Assembly (NCBI GenBank): GCA_907163345.1 | Contig: CAJQUN010000131.1 | Location: 1,426,001-1,490,000 of the forward strand | DNA from: Haberlea rhodopensis | Lineage: Eukaryota; Streptophyta; Magnoliopsida; Lamiales; Gesneriaceae | Direction of reading: 5' to 3' | Length of the DNA stretch: 64,000 bases | Shown here: one piece after another, positions 12,047-22,990 of the stretch | Layout of the letters: the number at the start of each line of letters is the position of its first letter | How positions within the stretch are numbered: the first letter of the stretch is position 1 | Program-made: the position numbers and the translations under genes | Notes under the pieces: model-generated | What the model saw: the letters and a program-made list of their open reading frames with translations, nothing else | Database searches by the model: none | What the model was told of the DNA's origin: nothing

Positions 12047-12577
12047 TGTAGTATATTACATGTAAGTTGATATGAATTTAATATGTACATAACTTTGAGT
12101 TAGCATGTGATGTACATGGGAGTTGAATTTCAAATGAATTTCATGTGAATTTGACAAGCTTGTGATTTAACTTCAAAATCAGATTTTGAAACTCACAATT
12201 CACCACATCTCACCTAGTAAATCTCTACACAAGCTCCTCTCCAAACCCTTAATGGTTCTTGCATATTTTACTTGGATTTCATTTGGTGATCAAGCTAGAA
12301 AGTTGAGAGAAGTGATTTCATATCTTCTTGGTAAGAATTTCATAGCATATGATGTATTTGTACTTAGTTGATGGAAATTTGAAGCATGGTCATTATTCTT
12401 CTATGACTTGAATTGAAACTTGTTATCATGTAAAGGATGATTGGAACTATGCTAGAAAGATGTTTATATAATGCTAGGTATTGTGGTGAGCAAAGTTCCA
12501 TGATTGGAATTGAGTTGTAGAAGGAGAACCAAGAAAAGAAGTAGAAAATCGCCATGGTTTTTCAAAAAACAGAGGAG

Positions 12578-12792
12578 GCGATCGATCGCTATGTTTGAGG
12601 CAATCGATCGCCTGTGGCTAAACATGAGAATGGCGGTGCTTGAGCGATCGATCGCTTCAAGTAGGCAATCGATCGCCTCAAGGCAGAATTTTTTCCAAAG
12701 GGGTAGGCGATCGCTCGTGTAAAAATAGGAGATCGATCGCCTATGACCAAATCTTTAGGCGATCGATCGCGTCAAAACATGAGATCGATCGC
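12578..12792. repeat. Paired-palindrome array in E3
   Basis: Eight palindromes of the GCGATCGATCGC type, the fifth degenerate (GCGATCGCTCG). Centres lie near 12583, 12605, 12649, 12670, 12712, 12734, 12764 and 12786, giving spacings of 22, 44, 21, 42, 22, 30 and 22 bp: four pairs. Each pair could fold as a stem of about 12 bp with a loop of about 8-10 nt. Confidence 0.85.
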
Positions 12793-13069
12793 TAGGGTCC
12801 AGATTTGAAAAATGTTATATTTTTGTAGAATTTGAATTTGAAACCTATTGTAACAAGTTATATTGTACATATTGTTGTAGCATCATCACAGGGGACGGGA
12901 CAACGAGGCGGTTAGACATTGACGCCTAATTGATATCGTTTGTGTCGCAGAACAGGTACGTTTTGACGTACGAGTATATGATATTGTTGTGATGATGATG
13001 TGAGCATGGTATCATATGATTATTGACATCATATGCATGTGCATTCATGATATTATATTGTTAAGAGGG

Positions 13070-13210
13070 ATGCCACGATAGATGTGTAGCGTATGCTTTG
13101 GCTGAGATCAGTGCCACGATAGATATGCCAGTGTTAGGTATATGCTTTGGCTGGGATTGTTGCCACGATAGGTATGCTACATATGCTTTGGCATGAGAGA
13201 TATACGACGG
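13070..13210 (+). repeat. Degenerate tandem repeat in E3
   Basis: Three copies of a unit of about 60 bp sharing GCCACGATAG.TATG and TATGCTTTGGCTG. A similar low-complexity repeat block lies downstream of the palindrome array in E5, E7 and E11, supporting a common LTR architecture. Confidence 0.7.
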
Positions 13211-13606
13211 GTTGGTATATGCTCAGGCTGTTATAACATGTTAGGACGGGGGTTCCACTGACATATTGAGCTGAGATAGACATATCATATTGGTCTGGTT
13301 ATAACAGGATGAGGAATGAGACATGTCGTGACATATTTGCATTTGATGATGCATGATACAGGACAATCACATCCGTTATTCATAGTGCTTTGCTTTATCG
13401 TTTATGTGTTTATTGATATCTCACTGGGATGGTTGTTTATCTGTACTCATGTTGTGTGATTGTTTCTGTAGGGACTCATAGACATGGGAGGACGGGATCG
13501 TGAGTCTATTCCGCTGCGAGCTGAACCACTGCTTATGAGTTTTGGTCTAGGTTGTTGTTATGCATATATGATGTGTATTATGACATGTTTTTGTCACCTT
13601 GTAACA

Positions 13607-13930
13607 ACCTACATAACTAAACTCTTAATCAGTATATGGTTTTACTTAATTCTTACACATATGTATAATGAACTAATACATAATGGATTAAGTAACAAGG
13701 ACCCCACAAATGCTCTTGATACTTTGATAAAGTACTTGAATAGTACACGCTAAGTAAGCTCACAGGAAAGAGAGAATCTCGATCTTTCCTAGACTGAAAT
13801 TCAAGATTCCCAGGAAAATTGTTGGGGTCACACCGGTCCACTTAAATACCAATTTTCCTAGACAGAACCTCCTTAGTGAATATGTATCCGCCTACCACAG
13901 CAAAGCTCTCCCCAACAAAATGACCATGGC
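13607..13930 (-). other. E1 leader region
   Basis: Sequence between E3 and the E1 primer site. A 62-residue minus-strand open frame (13653-13841) has no recognised domain and is probably chance. The stretch is best read as the 5' untranslated leader of E1; the gag start expected here is missing. Confidence 0.5.
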
Positions 13931-13942
13931 TCTGATACAAGT
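13931..13942 (-). promoter_or_regulatory. E1 primer binding site
   Basis: The minus strand reads TTGTATCAGAGC directly inside the 5' LTR, an initiator-Met tRNA primer site with one mismatch to the usual TGGTATCAGAGC. Confidence 0.75.
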
Positions 13943-14427
13943 TGTTAGGGAACAATGACTATTGCCATGTTCTTGCGGAAGTTGCAGGAGATATAAGGGA
14001 GAGAAAAACAACGCACACACAAAAATAGAGACACAATGAGTTACGTGGTTCAGCAAAAACTTGTCTACGTCCACGGAGCACACACACTTCACTATTTCAA
14101 ATATGAAGGATTACAAGAGGAGTACAAACTCAAAACACTCGGGGAATGAGCAAACTTGCTCAACTCAACTCAAAATCTCTCAACCCCACAATTTGCTCTC
14201 TCTCAAAGCTTACTAAACTTTTGATTTGTGTTGTAGCTACAAATCAGAAAATCTTGTCCTTTTTATAGCCAAAACATTTGGTGTGAAACCATAACCAAAC
14301 CTTTTGTGAAACCAAGAATAATCCAATGTGAAATGAGAAATGTAGGCATGGTTGTTGGCCAAACTTTGTGGACTTCAAACTTGTACAATTGTCGAATTCT
14401 TTGGCTCACATTATTTGAATAGTAACA
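13943..14427 (-). repeat. E1 5' LTR
   Basis: 485-bp LTR starting TGTTAGGGAACAATGAC on the plus strand and ending ATAGTAACA. It has an extra stretch of about 17 bp near 14024-14040 relative to the copy at 301-768, plus scattered differences. LINE E0 sequence resumes immediately after it. Confidence 0.9.
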
Positions 14428-14806
14428 ATATGAGGTTTGGCACCGGTAGGAATTCCCAAGTGATTAAAAGGAATCTCACCCTTTAAGCAATTCAACTTCT
14501 CTGTCATTTCTTCCAGAATCACATTCGCTACTTGAATCCTAATTAGTGTACTTTCAAAAAGTTGATCTTAGGTCTGAAATCATTTAGAAGTTCCTTAAGA
14601 TGCTCTTTATTGCAATGAACACTGAGAAAGATAGTGTCATCTGCGTATTGAAGATGAGAAATTTGTACATTTGAATCTCCTACAGAAGCTGGTTTAAACA
14701 AACCCAGTGTGCAGGCCTTTCAAACCACATGGTCAAATACTTCTGCAGCGATGATGAAGAGGAGAGGTGAGAGAGGATCACCTGTCTTAATCCTTTTTCA
14801 AGTTTA
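14428..14806 (-). pseudogene. LINE (E0) reverse transcriptase, catalytic part
   Basis: The minus strand encodes the non-LTR RT core: TGDPLSPLLFIIAAE, then LQYADDTIFLSVHC with the YADD catalytic motif, and the run KLNCLKGEIPFNHLGIPTGAK that leads into the part at 1-300. Single frame breaks occur. The upstream end at about 14806 stops without the RT N-terminus or endonuclease, and unrelated AT-rich sequence follows, so this LINE copy is truncated on that side. Confidence 0.85.
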
Positions 14807-15348
14807 AACTGTTAGCATAAATGCTCAACAAAACAAACGTTGGCCCGATGAGCTTTATGGACCCTAGTCCAATTAGCTGACTCATTTAAACTATAAATAT
14901 ATGTTCATTTTCTAGGGTTAAGGATTCCACTCAATACACCCACTCTCATAGAAAAATCGACATCACACTAGCATGTGTCCAAAATGCATTTTTTTTTTTA
15001 ATTTTGGGTCTAAATTGTTTGGAGTCCATAAATTATTTTTGGTCATTTTATTTTTTTTGTCCGGATATTACTTTTTGAAAAAACAAATGATAAACCTAAT
15101 TTATTAAAAATATGATTTTTATTTATGGAGTGTAAAATGGAGATTTTACAAATTAGTTGAAAATTAATTAATTGAAAATTAAATGAAAATGTTTCATTTA
15201 GTTTGTTAAATTATTGACTAATATTATGATTTGTAGGTAAAATAGTGATTTTACCAAGTATTTGAAAATTTAATTTATTGGAAATTAGATGAAAATGTTT
15301 CATTTAGTTTTTTAATTTTACTTTCGGTTAATATTATGATTTGAAAGG
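14807..15348. other. Unassigned AT-rich spacer
   Basis: No gene recognised. It contains a T-tract at about 14989-15000 and, at 15132-15347, an imperfect tandem duplication. It may be the remnant of an older element into which E4 inserted. Confidence 0.5.
15132..15347 (+). repeat. Two-copy tandem repeat, about 108 bp
   Basis: Units 15132-15236 and 15237-15347 both start GTAAAAT..GATTTTAC, share ATGAAAATGTTTCATTTAGTTT in the middle and end AATATTATGATTTG. The E4 5' LTR begins right after the second unit. Confidence 0.8.
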
Positions 15349-16606
15349 TGTTGCGAATACATTTCTAAGTTTTGGTGATAACAAACGTTCACCGCTTGAA
15401 CTGCTCGAAGTAGACTACTGATGAAAAGAACGCTGTTTGACTCTACAAAAGTCTACCGGATGCAAGACTGAACGATATCCTCTACCGGCTGTAAACTATA
15501 ATATATCATCTACCAGATGCAAAGAATAAGAAATGTCGTCTACCGGAACCAAGGACTAAGAATCATCATCTACCGGATGCAGAGTACAAATGTCTACTGG
15601 AACAAGAGTACTCCAAGTTCATTGTACAATCAGTAGGAGATACCAGCAGACGATGAAAAAGAAATTAGTCGACCCTAGTCCAACAGACTAAGTAATGAAT
15701 GACAAACCAGCAGACAATGGAAAAAGACATCGGTTGATCTTTTGTCCAGCAGACAAATAGTCAAAGAGAAGCCAACAGACGTATAAGGCAACAGGACAAA
15801 GCACGTACAAAAATAATCTGACATAGGTACAACAGAGTGCCGCACTACCATATCAGAGCCACCAATCGCGTTTGAGTAAACTAGCCATTGATTAACAATT
15901 GGAAAGAAGACATAAAGAATAAAGAAAATCAGGAAGCTGATTTTACTAGGTTCTTTCCAAATGAAGAATAGTTGCCGTTAGACTTTTACGTCAATAAATG
16001 CGTTGAAGAGAAGAATGAAGAAAGCTCTCAGATTTCCAAAATCAGAATCAACTTCATTCAAATACAAAGTAAAACATTCAAAACGCACATTGGAATATCC
16101 TGAAGTGCAGAGTAGTACAAAAGCTTCATTGTAAAGATCAAAATCTATACAGTCTACTGCTCAAGAACACTCGAAGATTACATTTATTGTGTGAGTGTTG
16201 TAAAAATACACTGTAAACAATTGTTATTGTTGTGTTGCTAGAAGTTTAGGCCAATCTGTGTGGGTGCCTAAGAATGTTGTGTGTTGTAAAGTGTAAACAA
16301 AAGTCTTCTAGTGTAACATTCCTGGAAAGGAAGAAGGGGAGACGTAGAAGCGTTGTGCTTCGAGCTTCCAAAAACATATCTCGTGTCATTTACTTTTAGT
16401 ACGTTATCTACTGTTTCTTGTATCCACCGATCAGTTCTATATCTCACAAGTTCGGTAGACATCTTCGGCACTAATTTTAGTGTCTGCTGACTTGTTCATC
16501 CATTGAGATATTAGTGCAGTACTTAACAGTCTGATGTATATTGAAGAATCCAGAAATTGAGTCTAGTGTTTATTCAACCCCCCTCTAAACACTAGTCCGA
16601 TCCTCA
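15349..16606 (+). repeat. E4 5' LTR
   Basis: 1,258 bp from TGTTGCGAATACATTTC to GTCCGATCCTCA. Near its start it carries about seven short direct repeats based on TCTACCGGATGCA (15460-15600), spaced roughly 30-40 bp. A polypyrimidine stretch, CAACCCCCCTC, precedes the 3' end. No second LTR is available to date the insertion. Confidence 0.85.
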
Positions 16607-16610
16607 TAAG

Positions 16611-16622
16611 TGGTATCAAAGC
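16611..16622 (+). promoter_or_regulatory. E4 primer binding site
   Basis: TGGTATCAAAGC, four bases after the LTR, matches the Met-tRNA primer used by Copia elements with one change. Confidence 0.8.
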
Positions 16623-16656
16623 AAAGTCTTCTCAATTGCGAGATCACTAAAAACTG

Positions 16657-17994
16657 ATGGCCTTATTCAGCAAGATTCCGAGGAAAGGACGAATATGATG
16701 ATTGGAGAATCAGAATGCAAGCACATCTGTTTGCTCAAGATGATGATATGTGGTTTGTTATTTCCAACGGACCAATGACAATCATGAAAGTCGACACAAC
16801 AGTTGTTATTTCCAGTGGAGAACCTTAGAGCGCTGAAAAGGACAGAGCCTCCTGGACTAATGATGAAAAGAAAAAGGCAAGTTTGGACAAAGTGGCTAAA
16901 GATATTCTATTCAAGACATTGGACAAAAACATGTTCAATAAAATCAAAATGTGTCCTGCTGCTAAAGATATCTGGGAAACGATTGCACAGCTGTGTGAAG
17001 AAAATGATCAAACAAAAGAGAACAAACTTACTGTTGCTCTATAAAAATTCGAGAACATCAAGATGATGACGGGAGAAACTCTAAAAGAATATGATGAAAG
17101 AGAGACTGGAATTGTCAACGAACTCAACAGTCTGGGTAATGAACTGTCAAATAGAGAAGTCACCTTAAAAGTCATGAGGGTCTTCCAAGAGAATGGGATG
17201 TAAAGACCATAGCTATGAGAGAATCCAAAGGTATAAACAAGATCGATCTACACGATCTATTTGCTGACTTAAAGGCTTACGAGTTTGAGCTAGGCATTCG
17301 GGTTGAAGATGAACCAAGTACCAGTCAACAAACAAAAGCTATTGCTGCATCAGAGTCCATGTCCGTTACAACAGAGATGATTCCCGAACAAATGTGTAAT
17401 GATGCAATGGCCTTATTTGTCAAGAAATTTGGCAAGTTCATGAAGAAATGCCACAAGACATATCAGTCTTACCCAAGGAAGCAGAACTTCAAGAATAGAT
17501 CAGAAGAAGACGATTGTATCTGCTACAACTGTCTTAAACCTGTACAATTCATCGCCGACAATACTAAACCAAAGAAGGATGATCAAAACAGAGCTTCCAA
17601 GGACTACAAGAAGTCTAAGGAGAAGAGAAGATCATCCAGAAGAGATAGTTATCAGAAAACACTTGTTGCCAAGGAAAACAAGAGCAAGTGGGCTGATTCA
17701 GAATCAGAATCAGAAGATTCTTCAAGTTCCTCAAGTGAAAGTGAAGATGAAGGAGTCCACTGTCTCATGGCAAATGATGATAGTGAGGTAAAAGGTTCTA
17801 ACCTTTCTGAATTTACACATACTGAACTCACAAATGCATTTCAGGACCTGATAAATGAGTATCAACTATTGTATGAGTCCTTCAAGAACTACAAAACTGA
17901 ACATACTAGGCCAACCAAACAGCATGACAACAAACTTTATTGTGATCAATCAAGGGAGCTGGAATGCTTAAAGGAAAAAGTAAGTCTACACTAG
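16657..17994 (+). pseudogene. E4 gag
   Basis: Starts MALFSKIPR at 16657 and is broken by frameshifts and stops up to about 17200; recognisable pieces include KDILFKTLDKNMFNKIK and LCEENDQTKENKL. From 17215 a 259-residue frame is open: LHDLFADLKAYEFELGIR, a damaged zinc knuckle CYNCLKPVQFIADN (the motif expects His before FIAD and Cys at the end; here Gln and Asn), and the acidic WADSESESEDSSSSSSES region before VHCLMA. This acidic/serine tail is typical of Sirevirus gag. Loss of the knuckle ligands would abolish RNA binding. Confidence 0.85.
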
Positions 17995-18429
17995 AAAGAA
18001 AAGGATGCGCACATGGAACACATCAACCGTTAAGAAAGATGAAATACTTGAGTTTCACATAAAAATATTGGTTATGTCAAGCCAGTAGAGAAGACTAGAC
18101 CAATACAACAGTCCAATCATGGATATAAGTCTGCTGGTCAGGCAACTCGAGAGGCGAAACGGAACTGGTACCACAATTGTATACCTGTTCAAAAGAGATA
18201 TATGCTTCCAAACAGGAACTGAAAACCAAAACAACATGCACACACTCCATATCACACGCAACAGCCTTGAACACCAACACAAATTAATGCACACACATTT
18301 CAGTACACACACAGACCCAAAAAATTCAGGGTTATTCAAGTGTGGATCCCGAAAGGACTAATCCTGGCTGGACCCAAGTAGTATTGGATACCAATAATAT
18401 CATCACTTTAAATGCAGAGATCTAGAATC

Positions 18430-18960
18430 CAGCAAGTTCGGAGCTCGGAGTGGTTTCTGGATAGCTGATGTTCTAGACACATGACAGGAACTGCTTGTCG
18501 ACTGTCTGAATTAGTAGATTCCAATGGACCATGAATAACTTCTTGGTGACAATGCGAAATGTAGAACCGTAGGTAAGGCTAAGATTATCTATGGTAACAT
18601 TATTATTAAAGATGTATTGTTGGTTGAAAATTTATGTTATAACTTGATTAGCATTAGTCAACTGTGTGATAATGGACATTCAGTAGAATTCAATCAGCAC
18701 ACGTGTACAATAAAATCTACTGATGGTAGCATACTGCTTGTAGGAAAAAGGCATGATAAAACTTATAAGATTGATTGGAATTTTGATCAGCCTGCTTCAC
18801 CTACTTGTTTTGCTGCTTTGAATAGTTCCAAAAATTGGCTTTGGCACAAGCGTTTGAGTCATCTAAATTTTAAAATATTGCCAGTCTGTGTAAGCTTGAT
18901 TTAGTTGATGGATTACCTCAAATTGAGTTCTCAAAATACAAGATTTGCTCAGCATGCCAG
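18430..18960 (+). pseudogene. E4 protease and GAG-pre-integrase
   Basis: At 18451 the frame reads WFLDS then a TGA stop (18466-18468) and CSRHMTGT. The stop occupies the glycine of the aspartic protease triad, a single-base change from GGA. 18617-18904 is open and carries the pre-integrase domain ending NWLWHKRLSHLNF, with the HH ligands of the integrase zinc finger. Confidence 0.8.
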
Positions 18961-19720
18961 CTTGGTAAGCAGATCAGATCTACCTTTTAGAACAGAGGTA
19001 GTAAATCTTCTTCTCTGTGCCTAGAGTTGCTACACATGGATCTCTTTGGTCCTATACCAGTAACAAGTCTAGGATGAATGAAGTATACCCTCGTGTTAGT
19101 AGATGATTTCTCTCGTTTTACATGGGTCTTGTTTGTAAGTGGCAAAGATCAGGCTACTCCAAAGCTGATTAAACTACTGAAAAGACTACAAAACGAGAAG
19201 TCATGTGGGATATATAGAATTCGTAGTGATAAAGGTACTGGGTTTACTAATCAGTCACTCGAATCATAACTAGATGACCTTGATATTAAACACGAATACT
19301 CTGCCGCTAGAACCCCTCAACAGAATGGAGTTGCTGAGCGTAGGAACCGCACTTTGAAAGAAGCTGCGCGACTACACTTGCAGAGTCAGAATCTCTCAGA
19401 GATCAGCTAATACAGCTTGCGACATGCATAATAGATCAATGAATAATAAATGAGCAAACAAAACACCATATATGATATGGAACGACAGTAAGACAAATAT
19501 TTCTTATTTCCATGTGTTTGGTTAATGTTTTATTCATAACAATGGAAAGACTCATCTCACCACTTTTGATGCTAAATCTGATGCTGGAATATTTCTTGGC
19601 TACTCTGTTGTTAGTAAAGCCTTTAGAGAATTTAACAATAGAACACTTACTGTAGAAGAATCATCCATGTAAAATTTGATGAATCTCTTGATAATTCCAC
19701 ATCTGAATTACAAATCAATA
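18961..19720 (+). pseudogene. E4 integrase
   Basis: Fragments in order: LELLHMDLFGP (first Asp), VLVDDFSRFTWVLF in the open stretch 19078-19269 (second Asp), IRSDKGTGFTNQ, then after a TAA at 19267 the Glu in PQQNGVAERRNRTLKEA. Many stops follow between 19400 and 19680. All DDE residues can be located although the frame cannot be read through. Confidence 0.8.
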
Positions 19721-19722
19721 AT

Positions 19723-20181
19723 TTGAGTAATAGATTGGAAAATACGCATATTGATAATGATTATGAAGATGAGTTGCATTACAGTAGAAGGGTTGACTGC
19801 ATTTTAGAGCCAGAAGTCCCGGAAATGAAAGCAGAGGTACCTGTTGGTCCACAAGAGATGAACCCTGCTGCCGATGACACAACTATTTCAACCCCTACTG
19901 TAGTAGACATTGCAAATGGCAACAATGAGTCAATTCAATCTACTAAGCTACCAACTCAAATATCTGCAGACATAGAAACAAATCGTCTTGGACCTCTGCT
20001 CCGGTGGAAGAAGAATCACCCACCTGAGCATGTCATATGTAACCCTTCTGTTCCTCCCAAAACCAGAGGACAGATGATTAATGAACTTCTTCATGGTGCA
20101 TTCCTCTCACATAGAACCCAAAAAGATAGACGATGCTATTTTAGACTCAAATTGGGTAGATGCCATGTAGGGAGAACTTAA
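19723..20181 (+). pseudogene. E4 pol linker between integrase and reverse transcriptase
   Basis: A 152-residue open stretch of low-complexity acidic sequence (SNRLENTHIDNDYEDELHYS..) leading to NRLGPLLRWKKNHPPEHVI, a lysine/proline segment that precedes RT in Sireviruses. It is poorly conserved in general; its identity rests on position and the RT that follows. Confidence 0.65.
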
Positions 20182-20880
20182 TCAGTTTGAGAGAAATATA
20201 GTTTGGCACTTAGTACCACGTCCACCACATCACACTGTTTTAGGTACCAAATGGGTATTTAGAAATAAATTGGACGAGGATGGTACAGTAATCAGGAATA
20301 AAGCAAGAGTAGTTGCACAGGGATACAGACAGGAAGAAGTCATTGATTTCGATGAATAATTTTTCCCTGTAGCCCGATTAGAAGCTATTCACATATTTCT
20401 TACATTTGCTGCATGTAAAGACTTCAAAGTCTATCTGATGGACGTTAATAGTGCTTTCCTTAACGACAAGCTCTAAGAAGAGGTTTATGTTGAACAACCT
20501 CCTGGGTTTGAAAACCATCAACAGCCCTCATTTGTTTATAAATTGTACAAAGCGTTGTATGATTTGAAACAAGCTCCCCGAGCATGGTATGAAACTCTTT
20601 CAAAATATCTGACTGAGCATGATTTTACGATTGGCACGGTGGACAAGACCCTTTTCAAATTCACAAAGGTTGACCATACCCTACTGGTTCAGATTTATGT
20701 TGATGATATTATTTTTGGTAGTGGTAACCCAAAACTCCGTGAAAGGTTCTCTAAAATCATGCAGGATCAGTTCGAGATGAGCATGATGGGAAAGTAATCA
20801 TTCTTCCTAGGATTGCAACTCAAGTAGTCTACTGAAGGGATTTTTATCAACCAGTCAAAGTATACCAAAGAGCTGTTAAA
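20182..20880 (+). pseudogene. E4 reverse transcriptase
   Basis: Copia RT: NIVWHLVPRPPHHTVLGTKW, RNKLDEDG, VYLMDVNSAFLN, LYDLKQAPRAWYETL and the catalytic QIYVDDIIFGSGN near 20690-20720. Stops occur at about 20357 (FDE-stop), 20475 and 20797. The stretch 20543-20797 is open, so the active-site motif survives inside a dead gene. Confidence 0.88.
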
Positions 20881-21620
20881 GAAGTACGGAATGAGCACTA
20901 GTTCAGCAGCATCCACACCCATGAGCTCTTCTGCTAAACTAGATTTGGACGAAGCAGGCATACCAGTAGAAATAACTATGTATCGTGGTATTATCGGATC
21001 TCTACTATATTTGGCAGCCAGCATACATGACATCATGTTTGTTGTATATATGTGTGCTCGTTTTCAAGCCAATCCTAAATAATCACATTACACTGCCGCC
21101 AGAAGGATCCTCAAGTATTTGAAAGGAACTGAGAATGTTGGTGTCTAGTATCTCTAAGTTTATTTTAATTGGACATTCAGATGCTGACTATGCCGGCTGC
21201 AAAATTTATAGAAAAAATACAAGTGGATACTGTCAATTCCTAGGAGATAGATTGATTTCATGGGGTTGTAAGAAGCAGACATCCATCGCAACATCTACTG
21301 CAGAGGCAGAGTACCTTGCTGCTGGAAGCTGCTGTGCTTAACTACTATGCAGTCAACAGCAATTACGAGATTATGGAATTGAGTCCACTGAAGGCACCGA
21401 TGTTTTGTGACAATACGTCTGCAATAGCTATCATGTATAATCCATTTCTTTATTCTCGGACCAAGCATATTGATATTCGTCATCATTTTATCCAAGATCA
21501 GGTAATGAAGAAGGAAATTTGGTTAGAGTCATATCTATCGAACAACAAGCAGCAGATATCTTCACAAAACCCCTGTCGGACGTTATGTTTTCTTATCTTC
21601 GCAATATACATTGCTTAGTT
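20881..21620 (+). pseudogene. E4 RNase H
   Basis: Connection segment with GSLLYLAASIHDIMF, then RNase H motifs LIGHSDADYAGC, ISWGCKKQTSIATSTAEAEYLAAG and, in another frame, MFCDNTSAIAI and SRTKHIDIRHHFI. The frame shifts at about 21130 and 21330, so the domain is in pieces. Confidence 0.85.
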
Positions 21621-22143
21621 GATACAACTAAGTGATCTTACTTATCTAAATACTCTTATATGTTAAATTGATAGGGAATTACATTCTAAGTTTTGTATGA
21701 ACTTAGGGGATATTAATTGAGGGGGAATTTGTGTATTTTCGAAGGTCTACTGATACTTAGTTGATTGCCTGCTGCAGTAGAAGCTACTCAAACAGTAGAC
21801 TCTACATACCAGTAGACATTACCATATACTCTAAGTTATTAATAACCTTCCTTAAATATACACCAATTGGAATGCCAGATTTCAAATTTAATTACTATTA
21901 ATATTCAAATAGTTCGGTCTCGCTTAATCGTGTCCGTTTCAGTTTTATTTCAAAAACTATTTTTGCTTAGATGAGCGACACGTGTCCATGCGTCCCTTCA
22001 TCTACAGTACGACGCTACATCTCCTTCCTTTTAACCACCATTAATATTTTTCAATTCTCTTTCACCATTTCAAACACTCTTTGCTAACACACTTTCGGAG
22101 CAATTCTTTTTCAGATTTCTTCTTCCAAGTTTCGAAAATCATC
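21621..22143 (+). other. E4 spacer between pol and the extra 3' ORF
   Basis: AT-rich non-coding stretch with a polypurine run, TTGAGGGGGAA, at 21717-21727 just after pol. Repeated CAGTAGAC-like words (21775-21825) echo the short repeats of the 5' LTR. Confidence 0.6.
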
Positions 22144-22990
22144 ATGTCGAAGACCATCCAACCATGTTTCATCACAAATGTCGTTCACGTTGATTTCGAG
22201 ACAGTCTATACAAGAACTGATGAAGGAATTGTAGGAATTTTTCAATGTTTGGAAAACTCAGGGCCGTTAGTCATGTTGTGTCTCAATCCAATGCTGTAAA
22301 AAGATGATATTTAAGAATTTTACGCCTCAGCAAGAGTGGTTAACAACACAGTAGTATCCTCTGTCTCCGACAAAGCTGTGAAAATAACTCAAGAAGATTT
22401 CACTACGCACCTGAGCCTTCCTACTGCTGGGCTCACTGATCTCTCTGCCATCTCCATTTTTGTTAGATATGAGATGTGAAATCTGTTTTTCGAGTCTGGC
22501 CAACGGCTGAGGAATCCTCCATTCAAGAAGATCTTGATGAAAAATCACTTCCGACTGCTATCAGACATCATTACCAAGGGTCTGATGTGCAAAAGCCGGT
22601 TATTTTGATGTTATCACACCCAAAAAGTTTGAGGTGATGTGCGCTATTGTCAAGGAATAGCTTTCAACTGGTCGGTGATCCTGTTTCAAGTGCTGATTGT
22701 GATGATTGAATCAGCAAAGGATCATTCATGATTTGCTCTCCCTCTAAGATGTATTTTTCATAGCATGGATATTCCAGTAGGTACCATCTTCAATCTTCAT
22801 CAAGCTAGAATGGTTAATGCCATGTACCTGCTGACACACCGGACAAACAACCAGAGAAGGAGATCCTTCCAAGACAGCTCCCACCAAGAGGAGGAAGCCT
22901 CAAGTGGTGAGTGACTCTGAACAGACCATCTCAGAATCCACCTCCACCAAAGAAACCTAGAACAAAGAAGAGGGTCCCTGCTGCCTCCAC
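22144..22990 (+). pseudogene. E4 extra 3' ORF (Sirevirus 'env-like' region)
   Basis: Starts MSKTIQPCFITNVVHVDFET; open to 22299, then continues after a stop with FYASARVVNNTVVSSVSDK and ITQEDFTTHLSLPTAGLTDL. This order (VDFE..., a short 'EGIVGIFQCLENSG' block, then FYASARV and LPTAGL) is what I recall of the extra gene downstream of pol in Sireviruses. Its function is not established, and I see no signal peptide or clear membrane segment. Several stops and frameshifts make it non-functional. Confidence 0.7.

Larger units (their letters stand above)
12047..13606 (+). mobile_element. E3: solo-LTR-like insertion with paired palindromes
   Basis: About 1.56 kb of non-coding sequence inside E1, starting TGTAGTATATTACATG and ending CACCTTGTAACA. 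It has LTR-like TG/CA ends, a TATATAA at about 12472, and an array of eight GATCGATC palindromes (12578-12792). GGTACGTTTTGACGTACGAG follows at 12955-12974, a motif shared with the LTRs of E5 and E7. Three degenerate repeats of about 60 bp containing GCCACGATAGATATG lie at 13070-13200. No primer site or coding region adjoins it, so it is most simply a solo LTR of a Tekay-like chromovirus. The flanking 5-mers match only partly, so the exact ends are uncertain. Confidence 0.55.
301..14427 (-). mobile_element. E1: Ty1/Copia retrotransposon inserted in LINE E0
   Basis: A minus-strand Copia element bounded by two similar LTRs (301-768 and 13943-14427), beginning TGTTAGGGAACAATGACT on the plus strand. 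A polypurine tract lies inside the left LTR and a Met-type primer site beside the right LTR. The order gag, integrase, reverse transcriptase is that of Copia. Flanking 5-mers are AAATG and ATATG, a target duplication with one mismatch. The LINE reading frame is restored across it when one copy of the 5-mer is removed. Of the 14.1 kb, E2 accounts for 8.4 kb and E3 for about 1.6 kb; E1 itself is only about 4.1 kb because most of RT/RNase H and the gag N-terminus are deleted. Confidence 0.9.

Noticed and set aside
13484..13753. 89-residue open frame at the end of E3
   Set aside because: It crosses the E3 end into E1 leader sequence, has no domain and no family similarity I recognise.
17579..17791. 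Second open frame inside E4 gag
   Set aside because: It overlaps the well-supported gag frame 17215-17994 in another phase and has biased composition from the serine/lysine-rich region.
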